Source: Coniochaeta sp. PMI_546
Taxonomy: Eukaryota; Ascomycota; Sordariomycetes; Coniochaetales; Coniochaetaceae
NCBI GenBank assembly: GCA_021432605.1
Contig: MU271157.1
Span: forward strand, 310,001-374,000
Direction: 5' to 3'
Length of the DNA stretch: 64,000 nt
Shown: positions 1 to 11,400 of the stretch, piece by piece
Position numbering within the stretch: the stretch's first letter is position 1
How the letters are laid out: the number at the start of each line of letters is the position of its first letter
The notes under the pieces: generated by a model
What the model saw: only the letters and a program-made list of their open reading frames with translations
Database searches by the model: none
Told to the model about the DNA's origin: nothing
Program-made: the position numbers and the translations under genes

Positions 1-212
1 CGCTTGCCTGCACATAAGTAGAAACCTCGTAAGAGAACTCGGGATCCCGTCCGCTCTCCCACTGACAATCCAGTAACCAGGCTAGTACTCGGTCGATGAC
101 CACTGGGAAGTTCGTCGTGTTGTACGTTTTCCGTCGATTCTTACGACAATCTAATTTGCTGTTGTGGAAGTTGTTGGTGCCTGTCGTATTAAGCGAGTAG
201 TGGCTCACAGCG

Positions 213-1713
213 TCAGCCGGGTGCAGCCTCTTCTGACCTTTTGGCGCTGTCGAAGACCATCTCGCTCGCCTTGTCGTGGAGTATGTCGACCCAAAGGAAG
301 CCTTTCAGAACCGCCCTCACCTCGACCCAGGTTGTCAGTCCCAAAGCTTTGATCATCCCAAATAAGGTTTTATCAAGCCAAGGTTGGTCCTCAGGTGAGT
401 CTAAAACCGTCATTCTGCCGAGATAGACCAACCAGAGTTTCAGTTGAAGATAAGTCTTACTGCCCTTATAGTCGAATGCCCGTAAGGATGCTCTAAGCAA
501 CTCTCCCTGTTGCTTACAGTGCAACGGACTAGAATGAAGAGAATGACCACCGAGGAACAGAGACGCTGAAAGAACTAGCATAGCTAGACGCAATGTCTCC
601 TGTGTGTCGTGCTTGCTGTATGCCAGATGGTGGAGGCGGTACTGCACTGAGATCAAGACCTCCTGGAAGAGTACCGGCGACATCTTGCGTTTCGTCTGGT
701 GCGCGAGGTTGACTGATGTAGTGAACTCTTGCAGATCGAGCCAGACGTTCACTAGCCGGATATCTGAGGCATCAAAGAGGGTCTGCCATGGTACATTGGC
801 TGCCTTGGCAGGATCCGCCACATATGGCTTCCACGTGAGGTCGTCGACGTTGACGAGAAGTGGTTTCTCTCCAGTCCGCATAGCAAGGGCGAGATCAACT
901 CTAGCAACGATTAGCATATACTTAGCAAGACCTTCAGACCGAGAGAGAGAGGACGGACCTGCAGCACTTGATTTGCAGCGATCGCTTACCGGCAAGAGCC
1001 ATCAACCCACCTCGAAATTTGATCATCGTATGCAGCCCGCGGAGATGTATCGACGCCTCATCAAGTTCATCGAAGGCTTCCGACGCCAAAGCCAGTGCGA
1101 CGACTTTAAAGATTATGGAATCCGCCACCACAACGTCGCTGCTCGCTAATTGCTTTCGTAGCAGAGGCAGAGAACAATTCATATTAAGCAGCTTCTGGAA
1201 CTGCTGATCGCAACTTTGAACAATGTCGAAGTGCAACCTAGCAATCTCGAATACAGATTGGGCGTACGGTCGGTCATGAGCCAGCTCGTCGTGCCAGCGT
1301 CTGTTCTCAGTGTCCAGGTCAACGCAGCGCTCTATGGCGAACATAGCCTTGACCATTATTGGGACGACTACAGAGACACGTTAGTGTTTGCAGACTAGAG
1401 AGATGAGCGGCGGCATGCTCGCACAATCGTGAAGGACCTGCAGCATTCTAGGGTGAACTATGTCCACGGTGAGCTCTTTGCAAAGGAGCATGGAGCCATG
1501 TCCGAAGTCTTGCCCCTTGCTGTCAAACCACGATCTCAAGGCACGCTTTCGTGGCGTGGGACGATTTTGCCTTTTACCCTTCGTCACGTAGCGGCGGATG
1601 AATTTCCGGGACTTCGCGTCGGGTTTGATGCTGTCCAGGCTGGTGGCGACGAGGAATGGGCCGGGTGAAGGCGGTGCCAAGTCTGTGGCTACTTTCCTCT
1701 CCTGGACCTCCAT
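213..1713 (-). CDS. Fungal_trans_2 (DUF3468-like) regulator, no zinc cluster
   Basis: Three exons: 1713-1425, 1367-990 and 931-213, giving 461 aa. Intron 1 (57 nt) has donor GTGCGA, branch CACTAAC and acceptor TGTAG; intron 2 (58 nt) has donor GTAAGC; both keep phase. The N-terminal basic motif SRKFIRRYVTKGK is typical of a large fungal family that carries the Fungal_trans_2 domain without a DNA-binding zinc cluster (often mislabelled tachykinin family). The rest is alpha-helical, as in the C-terminal domain of Zn2Cys6 regulators, with stretches such as GLAKYMLIVARVD. I see no Cys-rich DNA-binding motif. The start is the ATG at 1713, about 50 nt upstream of the basic motif. A nuclear regulatory role is inferred from the family only; target genes are unknown. 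The divergent neighbour is a short-chain dehydrogenase 473 bp away. Confidence 0.75.
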
Positions 1714-2186
1714 GGTGCAGGGAGGGTTTCTTTCCGTGGCTCACTTGAAGTGCTTGAAGAAGGAGAAATTGCTGATTCTGTGATCGAGTATTATTCATAG
1801 AGCGCCGTACTTCCCGGCGTTCAAAACCCGGGTCGGTACTATGATGCGCCCTAGATCGGCCCCCGCTACACCACATGATTAGCGCTTCGGTTCGACAATG
1901 CCAAGACTTGAGGTGGTTTCCTGATTGGGAAAGGCTTTCAACGCTGTCGCTACTTTGGCCCCCGTTCACGACGCCAGGTCTCCAGCTTCTAAGCCCATAA
2001 TTGCATCCGAGAAATGAGGGATTGCCTCCTGAAAGAAAAATATGCCAAGCAATATGGTACTGCCCTATTCTGATCAAGCCGAACAATGCTCTAGGAGATG
2101 GCGCCATGGTTGAACGCGCATATAAGAAGCGAACTACCTCTTCTAGTCGTCATGCATAGCAACCCACACCTAGGCATACACCGGAC
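1714..2186. other. Divergent intergenic region
   Basis: This gap lies between the 5' ends of the regulator and of the short-chain dehydrogenase, so it must hold both promoters. I see no convincing ORF or RNA gene. Confidence 0.5.
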
Positions 2187-3309
2187 ATGGCTTCTAAATC
2201 CATGGAACTCGGCGACGAGGCGCCTACTTCTCTGTTATGGACTATGATCAAGTCCCAGTTGCTCACCAGATCTCAACGTGCCCCACCAGACACCGATCTC
2301 ACCGGACAGGTAGCCATCATCACCGGCGCCAGCTCTGGGCTAGGCTACCATGCCGCCCGCCATTTTCTTTCTCTGAAACTATCTCGCCTCATCCTCGCAG
2401 TACGGAATGTGGAGAAAGGCGAATCCGCCGCCAGCAAGCTTCGAGCCGACTACCCCACAGCCGAAGTGGAAGTGTGGCCCCTGGAGATGACCTCGTACCC
2501 GTCCGTCCAAGCCTTCTGCCGACGTGTCGAAGCCGAGCTACCTCGCCTCGACATTACCATACTCAACGCAGGCCTCATGCATCTCGAGTTCACCACCTGC
2601 GAGACGGGCCACGAGGAGATCCTCCAAGTCAACTACCTCTCCACCTTCCTCATGGCGATCCTAATGCTCCCCGTTTGCAAAACCAAGGCGCCGTCTGGCA
2701 CACCCGGTCGCCTGACGATCGTGAGCTCCGGGACAGCCCTCTTCGCCAAACTAAGCAACCGAGACAAGCGACCCTTCCTAGCGTCTTTTGACGACCCGAA
2801 GATCTACCCTTTCGACCCAGCCGACAGATATTTCTCGTCCAAGGCGCTCGGGCATCTATTTTTCGTCCGCATGCTGGAGTACCTGAACCCCGATGACGTC
2901 GTGGTCAATCTCGTCGAGCCCGGATTGGTGAAGGGCACTGACCTACAAAGAGATGCGAAGGGCTTTATCAGTCTGGTCATGACAGCTTGGAAAGGTTTCT
3001 GGGGCCGGACGCTCGATGATGGAGCGTGGACATATGTCGACGCTGCGGTGGTGAAGGGTAAGGAGTCGCATGGGTGCTTCCTCATGGACTGGAAGATTCA
3101 TCCGTAAGTTTGGCCCATATTGATTGTCTGGCGCCTCTGCTGACTGAATTTGCGCTCGACACAGGTTCACGAAACTTGTGTATCTCCCGGAAGGAAAGGC
3201 TGTAATGGATGTTCTGTGGGAAGAGACGTTGGCTGAGTTCGAGTTCGCAGGAGCACGCGATATACTTGAGGATTTCAAAAAAGGGGCAATACACACTCCC
3301 AAGGATTAG
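2187..3309 (+). CDS. Short-chain dehydrogenase/reductase (SDR)
   Basis: Two exons, 2187-3103 and 3165-3309, joined across a 61 nt intron (GTAAGT donor, ACAG acceptor), give 353 aa. It is an NAD(P)-dependent oxidoreductase of the classical/retinol-dehydrogenase-like SDR class. The cofactor motif TGASSGLG is at residues 46-53, the NAG motif at 127-129, the catalytic serine near 180-181, and the YxxxK pair is Y215 and K219 (YFSSK), followed by PG at 245-246. All active-site residues are present, so it should be active. No signal peptide is obvious. The substrate cannot be read from sequence; fungal members often sit in secondary-metabolite or detoxification contexts, but no synthase gene is nearby. 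It converges with the Asp-box protein gene, 283 bp away. Confidence 0.9.
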
Positions 3310-3592
3310 CATCGTGGCCAGTTAGGCTCGCAGCATTACCCAATGAGCCGTTGTTGATTTGTGATCGCCTGGTCGGCGATGGCTTTCGGGGAGTGTATAG
3401 TCTTAGTAGCCTTAGTAGCCTTAACAGCCTCACGTGTAAAACTATTTACTCCCCTCGGTACCTCAATGATTTTACAGTTCGTCCTGTGTGCCTTGCAAAG
3501 GTGGGTAGGGCATTATGGTTCCATTGACATCAAAACCCACCACCAGCCTAACAGATCCACATGGTCACATCATGCTGCTGGAGTTGTTTTGC

Positions 3593-4666
3593 TCACGTAA
3601 ACGTCAGCTTAGCAACACGGCCTCCCGTTCCAGACGCCCAACAGATCCCGGGCTGAGGGCACTGCACACTATCGAATGATCCGTCATCAAACGTAGCCCA
3701 CGTCTTGCCTCCGTCAAACGTGACATCCGATCCCGTCGGTCCTACAGCAATAGCAGCACCACAAAGACCCGGCACCCAGGAAGAGCCAGATCTGTAACCG
3801 CCGGGGAAAACACTAGCCGCCTGCCATGTTGCCCCGCCATCCCTCGACCACGCCGCAGTGTCAGCTGTAATGTTAGGCGCGGTATAATCACCGCCCACAG
3901 CAATACCATTTTTGGCATCACGGAACCGAACGGAAAACACACCCGCTGCAGCACCACCCGCGATAGGCGTATCCGTCACTTCCCAGCTATGCCCGCCATC
4001 ACCGCTGCGGAAGACACGGCCCGGGTCGACGCCACCGCTCGCCAGGTACATGCGACTGCCGGCACCGGCGGTGAGACACGTGCCGCTAGCCGCGAATCCG
4101 AACTCCCCGTCTTTCGCAGGCGGCATACCAGCGGGGTCGACGAGCGACCACGACACGCCCCCGTCGTCCGTCTCCATGAGGCGAAACTTGCCATCCACGG
4201 GGTCACTCATGGCCACGCCGTGCTGGGCTGTGGTGAAGGCGATACAGTCGTAAAAGGCAGCTGGTTCGGGGTTGGTGAAAGCCCGCGACCAGGTCTTTGC
4301 GCCGTCCTGCGTCACGTAGATGCGGGAGTCGGCGCCCTCGCCGATGGAGAGGAGGGCCACGTGGTCTGCGGTGATGGCCTCGATGTCGCGGAACTCGAGG
4401 TCGGTGTCCTCTGGTGCGAGGGCTGGGCCGACAGACGACCAGGTGAGTCCGCCATCGGTGGTGCGCAGGACGGTGCCGCCTGTGCCGGACACATAGGCTA
4501 TCTTGTTCGAGACTGGAGAGAGACCGCGGAATTGCTGCTTGCTGCCGGTTGGTAATAGCTCCCAGGAGAGAGAGCTGACATCGGCGCGTGAGGTCAGAGG
4601 GAGGGACGCGGCTGCGGTAACGGCTGCGGCGCCGAGGATGCAAGGCACAATCGTGGAGGAATGCAT
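3593..4666 (-). CDS. Secreted Asp-box/BNR beta-propeller protein (Ycf48-like)
   Basis: Single exon, 357 aa. The open frame extends upstream to 4711, but the ATG at 4666 starts a good signal peptide (MHSSTIVPCILGAAAVTAAA), so I place the start there. The mature part carries six Asp-box motifs of the S/T-x-D-G-G-x-T/S-W type: RTTDGGLTW, VTQDGAKTW, ETDDGGVSW, RSGDGGHSW, WSRDGGATW and VTFDGGKTW. These mark the blades of a BNR/Ycf48-like beta-propeller; fungal relatives are usually annotated oxidoreductase or photosystem-II-stability-factor-like without proof. No sialidase arginine triad was recognised, so I do not call it a sialidase. It is likely secreted or cell-wall located. The low-numbered end converges with the SDR; its promoter is shared with the HET gene side. 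Confidence 0.8.
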   Translation of the reverse strand: MHSSTIVPCILGAAAVTAAASLPLTSRADVSSLSWELLPTGSKQQFRGLSPVSNKIAYVSGTGGTVLRTTDGGLTWSSVGPALAPEDTDLEFRDIEAITADHVALLSIGEGADSRIYVTQDGAKTWSRAFTNPEPAAFYDCIAFTTAQHGVAMSDPVDGKFRLMETDDGGVSWSLVDPAGMPPAKDGEFGFAASGTCLTAGAGSRMYLASGGVDPGRVFRSGDGGHSWEVTDTPIAGGAAAGVFSVRFRDAKNGIAVGGDYTAPNITADTAAWSRDGGATWQAASVFPGGYRSGSSWVPGLCGAAIAVGPTGSDVTFDGGKTWATFDDGSFDSVQCPQPGICWASGTGGRVAKLTFT

Positions 4667-5626
4667 GGCTGATATAGTAATGACACGACAAACGGCACGT
4701 GTTACCAGCAACTTGGAAGTCGAGTAGGCGCGATGTTTCCCGTAAACAAAGCGGTCTGTGTCGCCTCCGGCATGTCAGAACATGATAACCACAACTGTGA
4801 TTGATAGATTAACCACGGATCGTATCCCTGCAACGGCTCTACAGACCTTCCTCTTCGGTCACTAGCAGTCAGGCATATCGAGCTCTTGGCTGATCATCAT
4901 CGCGGTGTGCGGGGACACCCTTATCAGATTCAGGCTTGCCAACGGACCACAACCAGCTTATAGAGTCGTGGTTGCATTACCACCGGGAGTCTCGACACAT
5001 TTGCAGAATGTGCAGACCGGCAGCTGGAGTGAAGAGGAATTTGAGCTAAGGAGACTGCAGGCGCTCGGATCACCGCATCATGGCAGACTGTTACAGGGGG
5101 GAACAGACAGAGGAAACCTACCTTAGTATTTAAAGCTTAATTCTTCCTACCGGCAGCAGCTCGACATTTCTGTAAACTTGCCCCTAATCACTCTCAAAAG
5201 GGGTTACTACAATCAAATCATCATGAGTTTCCCATGCGTCGGATATGCCTCGATCAGCACGACAATCCTTCGACCGTACAGAGACTACTGTAGCGTACTA
5301 GTCCTTTATCGGATCAGTCTAGAGTTTCTGCGAGTGGCAGACTACCCTATACACTTAGATTCCGCCAGATCGTGTCTTGGTGTTCGCGGATGTCCGTGTT
5401 TGATTCGCTCGCTTGGCCGGCGTGCATGGGGCTGTACAACTCCCAAGGCAGTAGCGGCTAGCGGTGGGTTTGCCTGTTTGCCTGCCTGCTTCCAAAACAT
5501 GTGCTTCCTCTACCTGAATCTGATTGTGATTGAACACTTCGAACTAGACCTAAGTGCAACCTTCCGCCTTTTCTTTTGTCATAGTGATCTAACCACGCCA
5601 TCATTAGTGATAGGCTCGTCATCTCG
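4667..5626. other. Divergent intergenic region (960 bp)
   Basis: It separates the 5' ends of the Asp-box gene and the HET-domain gene. Short open frames are present, but none has coding-like composition, splice support or a recognisable product. Confidence 0.45.
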
Positions 5627-7780
5627 ATGGAGCAATATCTACGAGTCTTTCGGAAAGCGGTGAACAAGGACTGTCATCTCTGCCGTGACTTGTATGCCGG
5701 GGGCCTTCGAGTCCACGCTACAGAGCTCATTCAAGGCTCAATAACTGGTTGTCCGGCATGTGTCTTGCTCTATCAAACAGTCGGTCCTGCCGATCTCAGC
5801 GATCCGAGAATCGATTTGGTACACGTCCGACTATATGGCGACTCGCGTGTCTCTCACACCTTTGATCCGAAGTCCGAGGCTATGTCACATCACCTGTGCA
5901 CAGAAGAAGGTATATTCTGTGCTTCTATTGAACAGGGGTAAAATATATTTATATCGCTGACCTCGCAATGCTCAGGCTTCTCCAAGGGAGGATGGTTTCA
6001 TCACCCTACGCAATCTTCTGCCCCTCCATACCCCCCTGTAGAGCGCGTGGTAGAGGTATTCAGTCTCAAAGGTCAGTTTCGTCGCGATGGCTCATATCAC
6101 TTAACTCGCCTAAGCAGCGAAACAGGGAGTCCTTCGTATTGGCCTAGCATCGGCACCGCGAGACACGTTGCAGCTGCCGCAGACGACTCCGAATGCCTCG
6201 AAATAATTAGAACCTGGGTATCAGACTGCAGCTGGAAACACCCACGCTGTAAAAAGACCTCGTCCGAAGTCCTCCCTGATCGAGTCGTCTTTCTCGGCTC
6301 CGGTGGCGATCCGCGCCTCGTTGAACCTCGAGGCGCTCGGGGGAGATACATAGCTTTAAGCCATCGCTGGGGCGGCCAGCTGCCGATGCGGTTGACCAAG
6401 GACACTTTCGATGAGTTCAAGTGCAGCATTCCGTTCTCAAAGTTCCCAAAGTCATTCCAGGATGCCATACGCATTTGTCGTGCTCTGGCAATCGAGTATA
6501 TTTGGATCGACTCCATCTGTATTATGCAAGACTCGAGCGACGACTGGGATATTCAGGGGTCTAAGATGGACCAGGTTTATGCCAATTGTTGGCTCGCTAT
6601 AGCAGCAGACGCAGCCATGGACTGCCACGCGGGATTCTTAAGTACTATCGAGAGGCAGGAGCTCAAGGCGAAGACTCGCAAAGTGGTGTGCTACGGACCA
6701 GGAAGTGAAAGAAATGAGATTTTTACCAGACCTTCGAGGGAATTTGGAAGCCTGGGTGGATTCGGACGACATTACAAAAGTTGGGTGCCGGGTGATCCTC
6801 AACCCTCTCAAGGATCTCGACAACAAGGTAGCTATCTGCTCAGCCGTGGATGGGTCTTACAAGAGACATTCTTGCCTCACCGTGCTCTCCACTTCTTACC
6901 AGACGAAGTCACCTGGAAATGCGCCTCGGCGTCCAAATGCGAATGCCAGCTCCGACCGCACGACAAGCTTCCGCACAATCCGCTCGATCTTGAAGAACCT
7001 CGGCAAATCGATACCAAAAATCTGAAAGAGTTCTGGAGGGAAATCGTAGAGCAGTATACTCAACGTCAACTCACTTACCACTCAGACCGTCTAGCAGCTC
7101 TTGCGGGGTTAGCCAAGCGCGCTCATTCCGGTGGTCCAGACAGTGTTTACTACGCAGGACTGTGGTCAGATGCTTTGCCATCCACGCTTCTCTGGGTCGT
7201 TGCCTGGCGATTCCAATCTGAGGGAGGAAGTGGCTATGCTAGCCATCGAATCGAGCCACAGATAGCTCCCACCTGGTCGTGGGCTAGCGTCACGGGCCGC
7301 ATCGAGTTTGTGTTCTGGCACCGGAACTATGACCGCGGGAGGTGGGCACACAGTGCTCCTGATCTGACAGATATCCAATTTTGTTGCTCGCCTGCAGGGA
7401 AGAACAAGTACGGCACAGTCAGCGACGGGAAACTGACAGCCAGAGGCTTTCTTTGCCAAGTACATCTTTCGTTGACTGGCGGCTCGAGGTGGCATTTCCC
7501 GTGCACGATGGAATCTCGAAAACCAGGTGGTGGGCCTAGAAAGTCACCTGCATATTTCTATCCGGATACGGCCGAGATTCTGGCAAGTCTGCAAGCGAAG
7601 CCTGCGTGCGGAATTCTCGCGACGGTGGTCAGCCTATATGAGTCTCGGTTGTTTCTTGTGTTGAGGCCAGAGGAAGACGGCCAATTGGTCTTCAAAAGAA
7701 TAGGGGTTTTACACTGCGAACAGTATGATAAAATAGTCCTTTCAGAGTGGGGATCCAGCGAACGGTTCACGATTGTCTGA
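5627..7780 (+). CDS. HET-domain protein (heterokaryon incompatibility family)
   Basis: Two exons, 5627-5909 and 5976-7780; the 66 nt intron has donor GTATAT, a GCTGAC branch point and acceptor CTCAG. The product is 695 aa. The N-terminus has two CxxC pairs (CHLC and CPAC), common before HET domains. The HET domain (PF06985) is clear: YIALSHRWGG at about 217-226, then FQDAIRICRALAIEYIWIDS with SICIMQD near 254-280, VYANCWLAIAA, and SRGWVLQETFLPHRALHF near 382-399. In characterised fungi HET proteins trigger cell death after non-self fusion or act in immune-like signalling. Most genomes hold dozens, so the specific role here is unknown. No NACHT or repeat domain is fused to it. The ATG at 5627 is favoured because it precedes the CxxC pairs. 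Confidence 0.92.
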
Positions 7781-8434
7781 GTAGCTCCAGGAAATGGGAA
7801 AAGAGGTGATCTAGGTAGTGGTTGATACGAGTTGACACTGGTGAAGGATAAAGGTTGTGCCGCTTCAGCCCCAATCCGCAGGTAATTTACACTACACGTG
7901 TAGGGAAACTAACTTGAGGTTATTCATACGGATCTGAGACTTCGGTAGCCATGACTGTGTGTGCACTATCGATTCACCACAGTATCTAGGTACGTCTTCG
8001 CTGCACCGGTGTGACAGGCAGAGCGATGGAGATTCGTGTCTAATGCGCATCAATCTACGCAAAATTACTTCATCAGTTGCTGGGTAGCTGAAGCTAAACA
8101 AGTCTAGGCCTAGGCATACAAAGCCAAGATAAATAGTAATTTTTTCACCGAATGGGATTATTGAGCTCCCGAAGTCTAGCAACCAATCTGTGATATAGTC
8201 GCTCAAGCACGGAATGCCATGGGCTTGTCAGCATCCTTACCTCAGGGTAGGGCAATGTGGCGGCTGACGAGATAACAACAAGGGTCAAAGGTACCTAACC
8301 AATGAGACCGGGGTTATGGCGTGCAGCCCGGACTCAGGGCTGGTACGACGGTTGAAGTTTGTGCGGAAATCTTCCAGGACATACACCCCGCCGACAAGGA
8401 CGCGTCGCACTGACGCGACACAGTTCAGGCCAAG
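7781..8434. other. Intergenic region (654 bp)
   Basis: It lies between two genes on the same strand and should hold the 3' end of the HET gene and the promoter of the next. Nothing specific was recognised. Confidence 0.45.
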
Positions 8435-11400
8435 ATGAATAACTTGGACGTCGCTACTGCTTCAGCTGTCGCAGCCCTGGCCATTGCGGTTGTGGCATTG
8501 GTTGTTGCGTCAGCGCAGGCTCTACAGCAGTATTTTATCACTGGTCAACTCATTCGACTCTGCGACAGCGTCGTGTTCGGCGACCTACCCGGACATGGCC
8601 ATCGCGTATGGCAGTTGTCCCAGTTCCGGTTCAGAGTGGTATACGAAATGCCACAAATCGGACTCCCACCAGAGCTTTGGCCCTCATCCACCACCACATC
8701 GCTTGCTCGGAACGATGGCTCGCTTCGTGACGTGATGAAGTTGGAGCGCAAGCCTACCCTCTCTGCCCCTGCAACCCGTGGACACGAATCGCAACGGACA
8801 TCAAGGCCTAGTTCGATCTGGAGCGCGTCGCCTGTGGCGAAACGGGTCGAAGGCGAGGCGTCATGGGCACTGTTCTGCCGTGCTGTCTACCCTTCGTGCC
8901 GGGAATCGATACTCTTAAGCTTCATGCACGGAGATGCCGATCGCTGTCCGGCGGAACTGCCGACCGTGCCTATGCCCGCTTCCCTGCGAGATATAGTAGT
9001 GATGGCTCTCATGGCCGGCATGGAATGCACGGCAGCGTCCTTTGAACGAGGCTCTGTATCCATGCAAGGTGTAGCCGGCACCATAACCAGTGCTCAACAT
9101 CCCATTCTAGGCCCTCTCATCCATTTTTCGCCGAGGAACATGGACGTGCGTTGTGCGGTTGGATCTCATGGTGTAGTCACAAAGGAGTGGTTGTGGCGGG
9201 TCATGGACAATTGCATCGTAGCCGGAAGCCATTACAACGGACGTGGGAGGCGAGCTGTGGAGATGGACATCGGCAAGTTCAGTAGATCCTATCGAAAGTT
9301 TGGGCCATACGGCGGGAAAGACTTGGTCCGTGTTCAGAACAAGAGGCAGCGTTCGAGTGAGCGGAGAGGCTCATTCGAACGGAGACGCCCGCCAAAAGTG
9401 CGCCCAGGGGGGCGAGCGACCTCGCTAGAACGAAGGCGACCTGAAGAGTGGCGTCCAAGGCGAGGCTCAGACTCTGAACTGAGCGATACTGGGTACTCTC
9501 AACCCAGACGAGAGTCTCCGCAAAGGCCAATGGCAGGGACAGACGGGCCGTGGACCTTAGTCCCCATGAACCCATCAAGTCCCGCGAGGAACATGTACAC
9601 ACCTTTGACGTCTCATGAGCCGCCTAGACCCGATTTCACGACTTTCAGAGCAAGCGAAGAGCTTCGCAACATAAAGGCACTCGAAAGAGACGCTAGAGTC
9701 CGTTCAGAAATCCTGAGGCGGAAAGAAGAGCGGAGACTCGCAGATATGAAGTTGAGGGAAGCTCGGCGACAAAGAGATGCGTATCGATCGAATTATCCGG
9801 AGACATTCAGCGATTCAGGCACAGAAACTTCTGAGAACGTTGGGGTGGTCGTTACCGGACAAGGAATGTTTGTTCACCACGTCGAAACAGCCTCTCTAGA
9901 TGTGTTCGGGGTAGCTTATACTGTCAGAGAGGGCTATGCATTTGTTGACGACGAGCTTCCAATGGATCTTGTTGACAAACTCCAGGAGCACACAAGGAAA
10001 CTGAGGACGAAAAGACGTAAGAATCAAGACCGACGAAAACGTGATAATACCACGCAGCGCAAACATGAATCAAAATCCCGCCGGAGGACCCCAAATCAAA
10101 GTCGGAGAACTGAGAAATTTCAGACGATGGGGTCGCGAGAGAGGGTTCGAGTGGCGCCACAGGCAGATGAGGGATCAATGGATTGGTCTACTTCGTCCAA
10201 CTCAGAGATAAGTATCAGCGACTTCGAGAGTAGGAGCGAAGTCAGAAACGACGGAGAGGTGACTGGCAACAATGGCACGGAAGACACGGGGCGTGGGCAA
10301 CCAGAGACATCACAGCCAGACGACAAACTAGAGGAACAAGCACCCCACGGCGACGGAACCAACACAGATGAACAGAGTATGGCCTTAGTCCTACGAAGCA
10401 AACCACCGTCACCGCCAGGTCCAGAGCGACGACAGGACTTCGTGCTAAGACGTAAGGAGCAGGAACGACAACGTTTCCTTGCTGAACGACGTCGAGGTAG
10501 ACAGACTGAATCGTCCCGGATTGAAATTGGCCGGTCACATTACGAGCGGACTGGTTCCCATCTGGAGCGAATGCACCATGGATCAGATGGTTCGCTTGAC
10601 CAAAGAAAACGGCTACGAGGTCCCTCACCTGTTGGAACAGAGCGCAGTTCATCACGAGGCTCTCATTATAGAACCAGGACGTTCCGTGAGGTGCCAGAAA
10701 GGGACAACCATAGGTACGCCCGCCAAGACGACCGCCGAGCCCGTGAAGAGGAGCTCTTTCAGCGACGAGTTGGGCGGAATCGCCTCAGCCCCCAGCTTGG
10801 CAGCATCAACTGGTTCTGGTTGTCGCAGACCGATATTCTCCCAGGCTTCTGGGCGACACCGTGGCGCTCCTTCGAAGCATTGAACCACCAGATATGCGTT
10901 GGCGCTATCAATGTTATTATCGAGGCAATATCCGCTGTCACAGGAGGTGCCGGTCTGCTCGTTTCCGAGTATCCGCCACCGCCCTCTTCGCCTATGAGCG
11001 GCAACCTCAGCGGCACAGTCGACTGGCTGCATGCCGGGAAGTCGACCTACCCAGCATACGCCTATAACAGCCGAGGGGGTGTCGTTTGCGGCGGCGTCTT
11101 CAGCTCCGTCACCCTACAGCAGCCCTTCTTCGCTAACCCCATCCCGGCCATCGAGTTGCTTTTCCCGGCCTCGCCAATGGGCCAGTCGCAACCTGCGTTC
11201 CAGAAAAGTCAATATGACGTCGAGCGCCGACTCATAGAGCTCATGCGGTTGGACGCGTGGCTCTCGATCGTAGGACGCTCCCGCGCCATCCGTGACGGGC
11301 CATCGGCGCTATTGATACAGGCCCCGGCCGTAGTACGCTCGCTTATGGATGCATTCGAACTCGATTTCCTCGATGCCGACACCTCGAGTCTTGACGGCGG

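Noticed and set aside
8560-8590. DSVVFGD shared by the modin-like protein and the 308-aa beta-rich protein
   Set aside because: Only seven residues in unrelated contexts; most likely chance.
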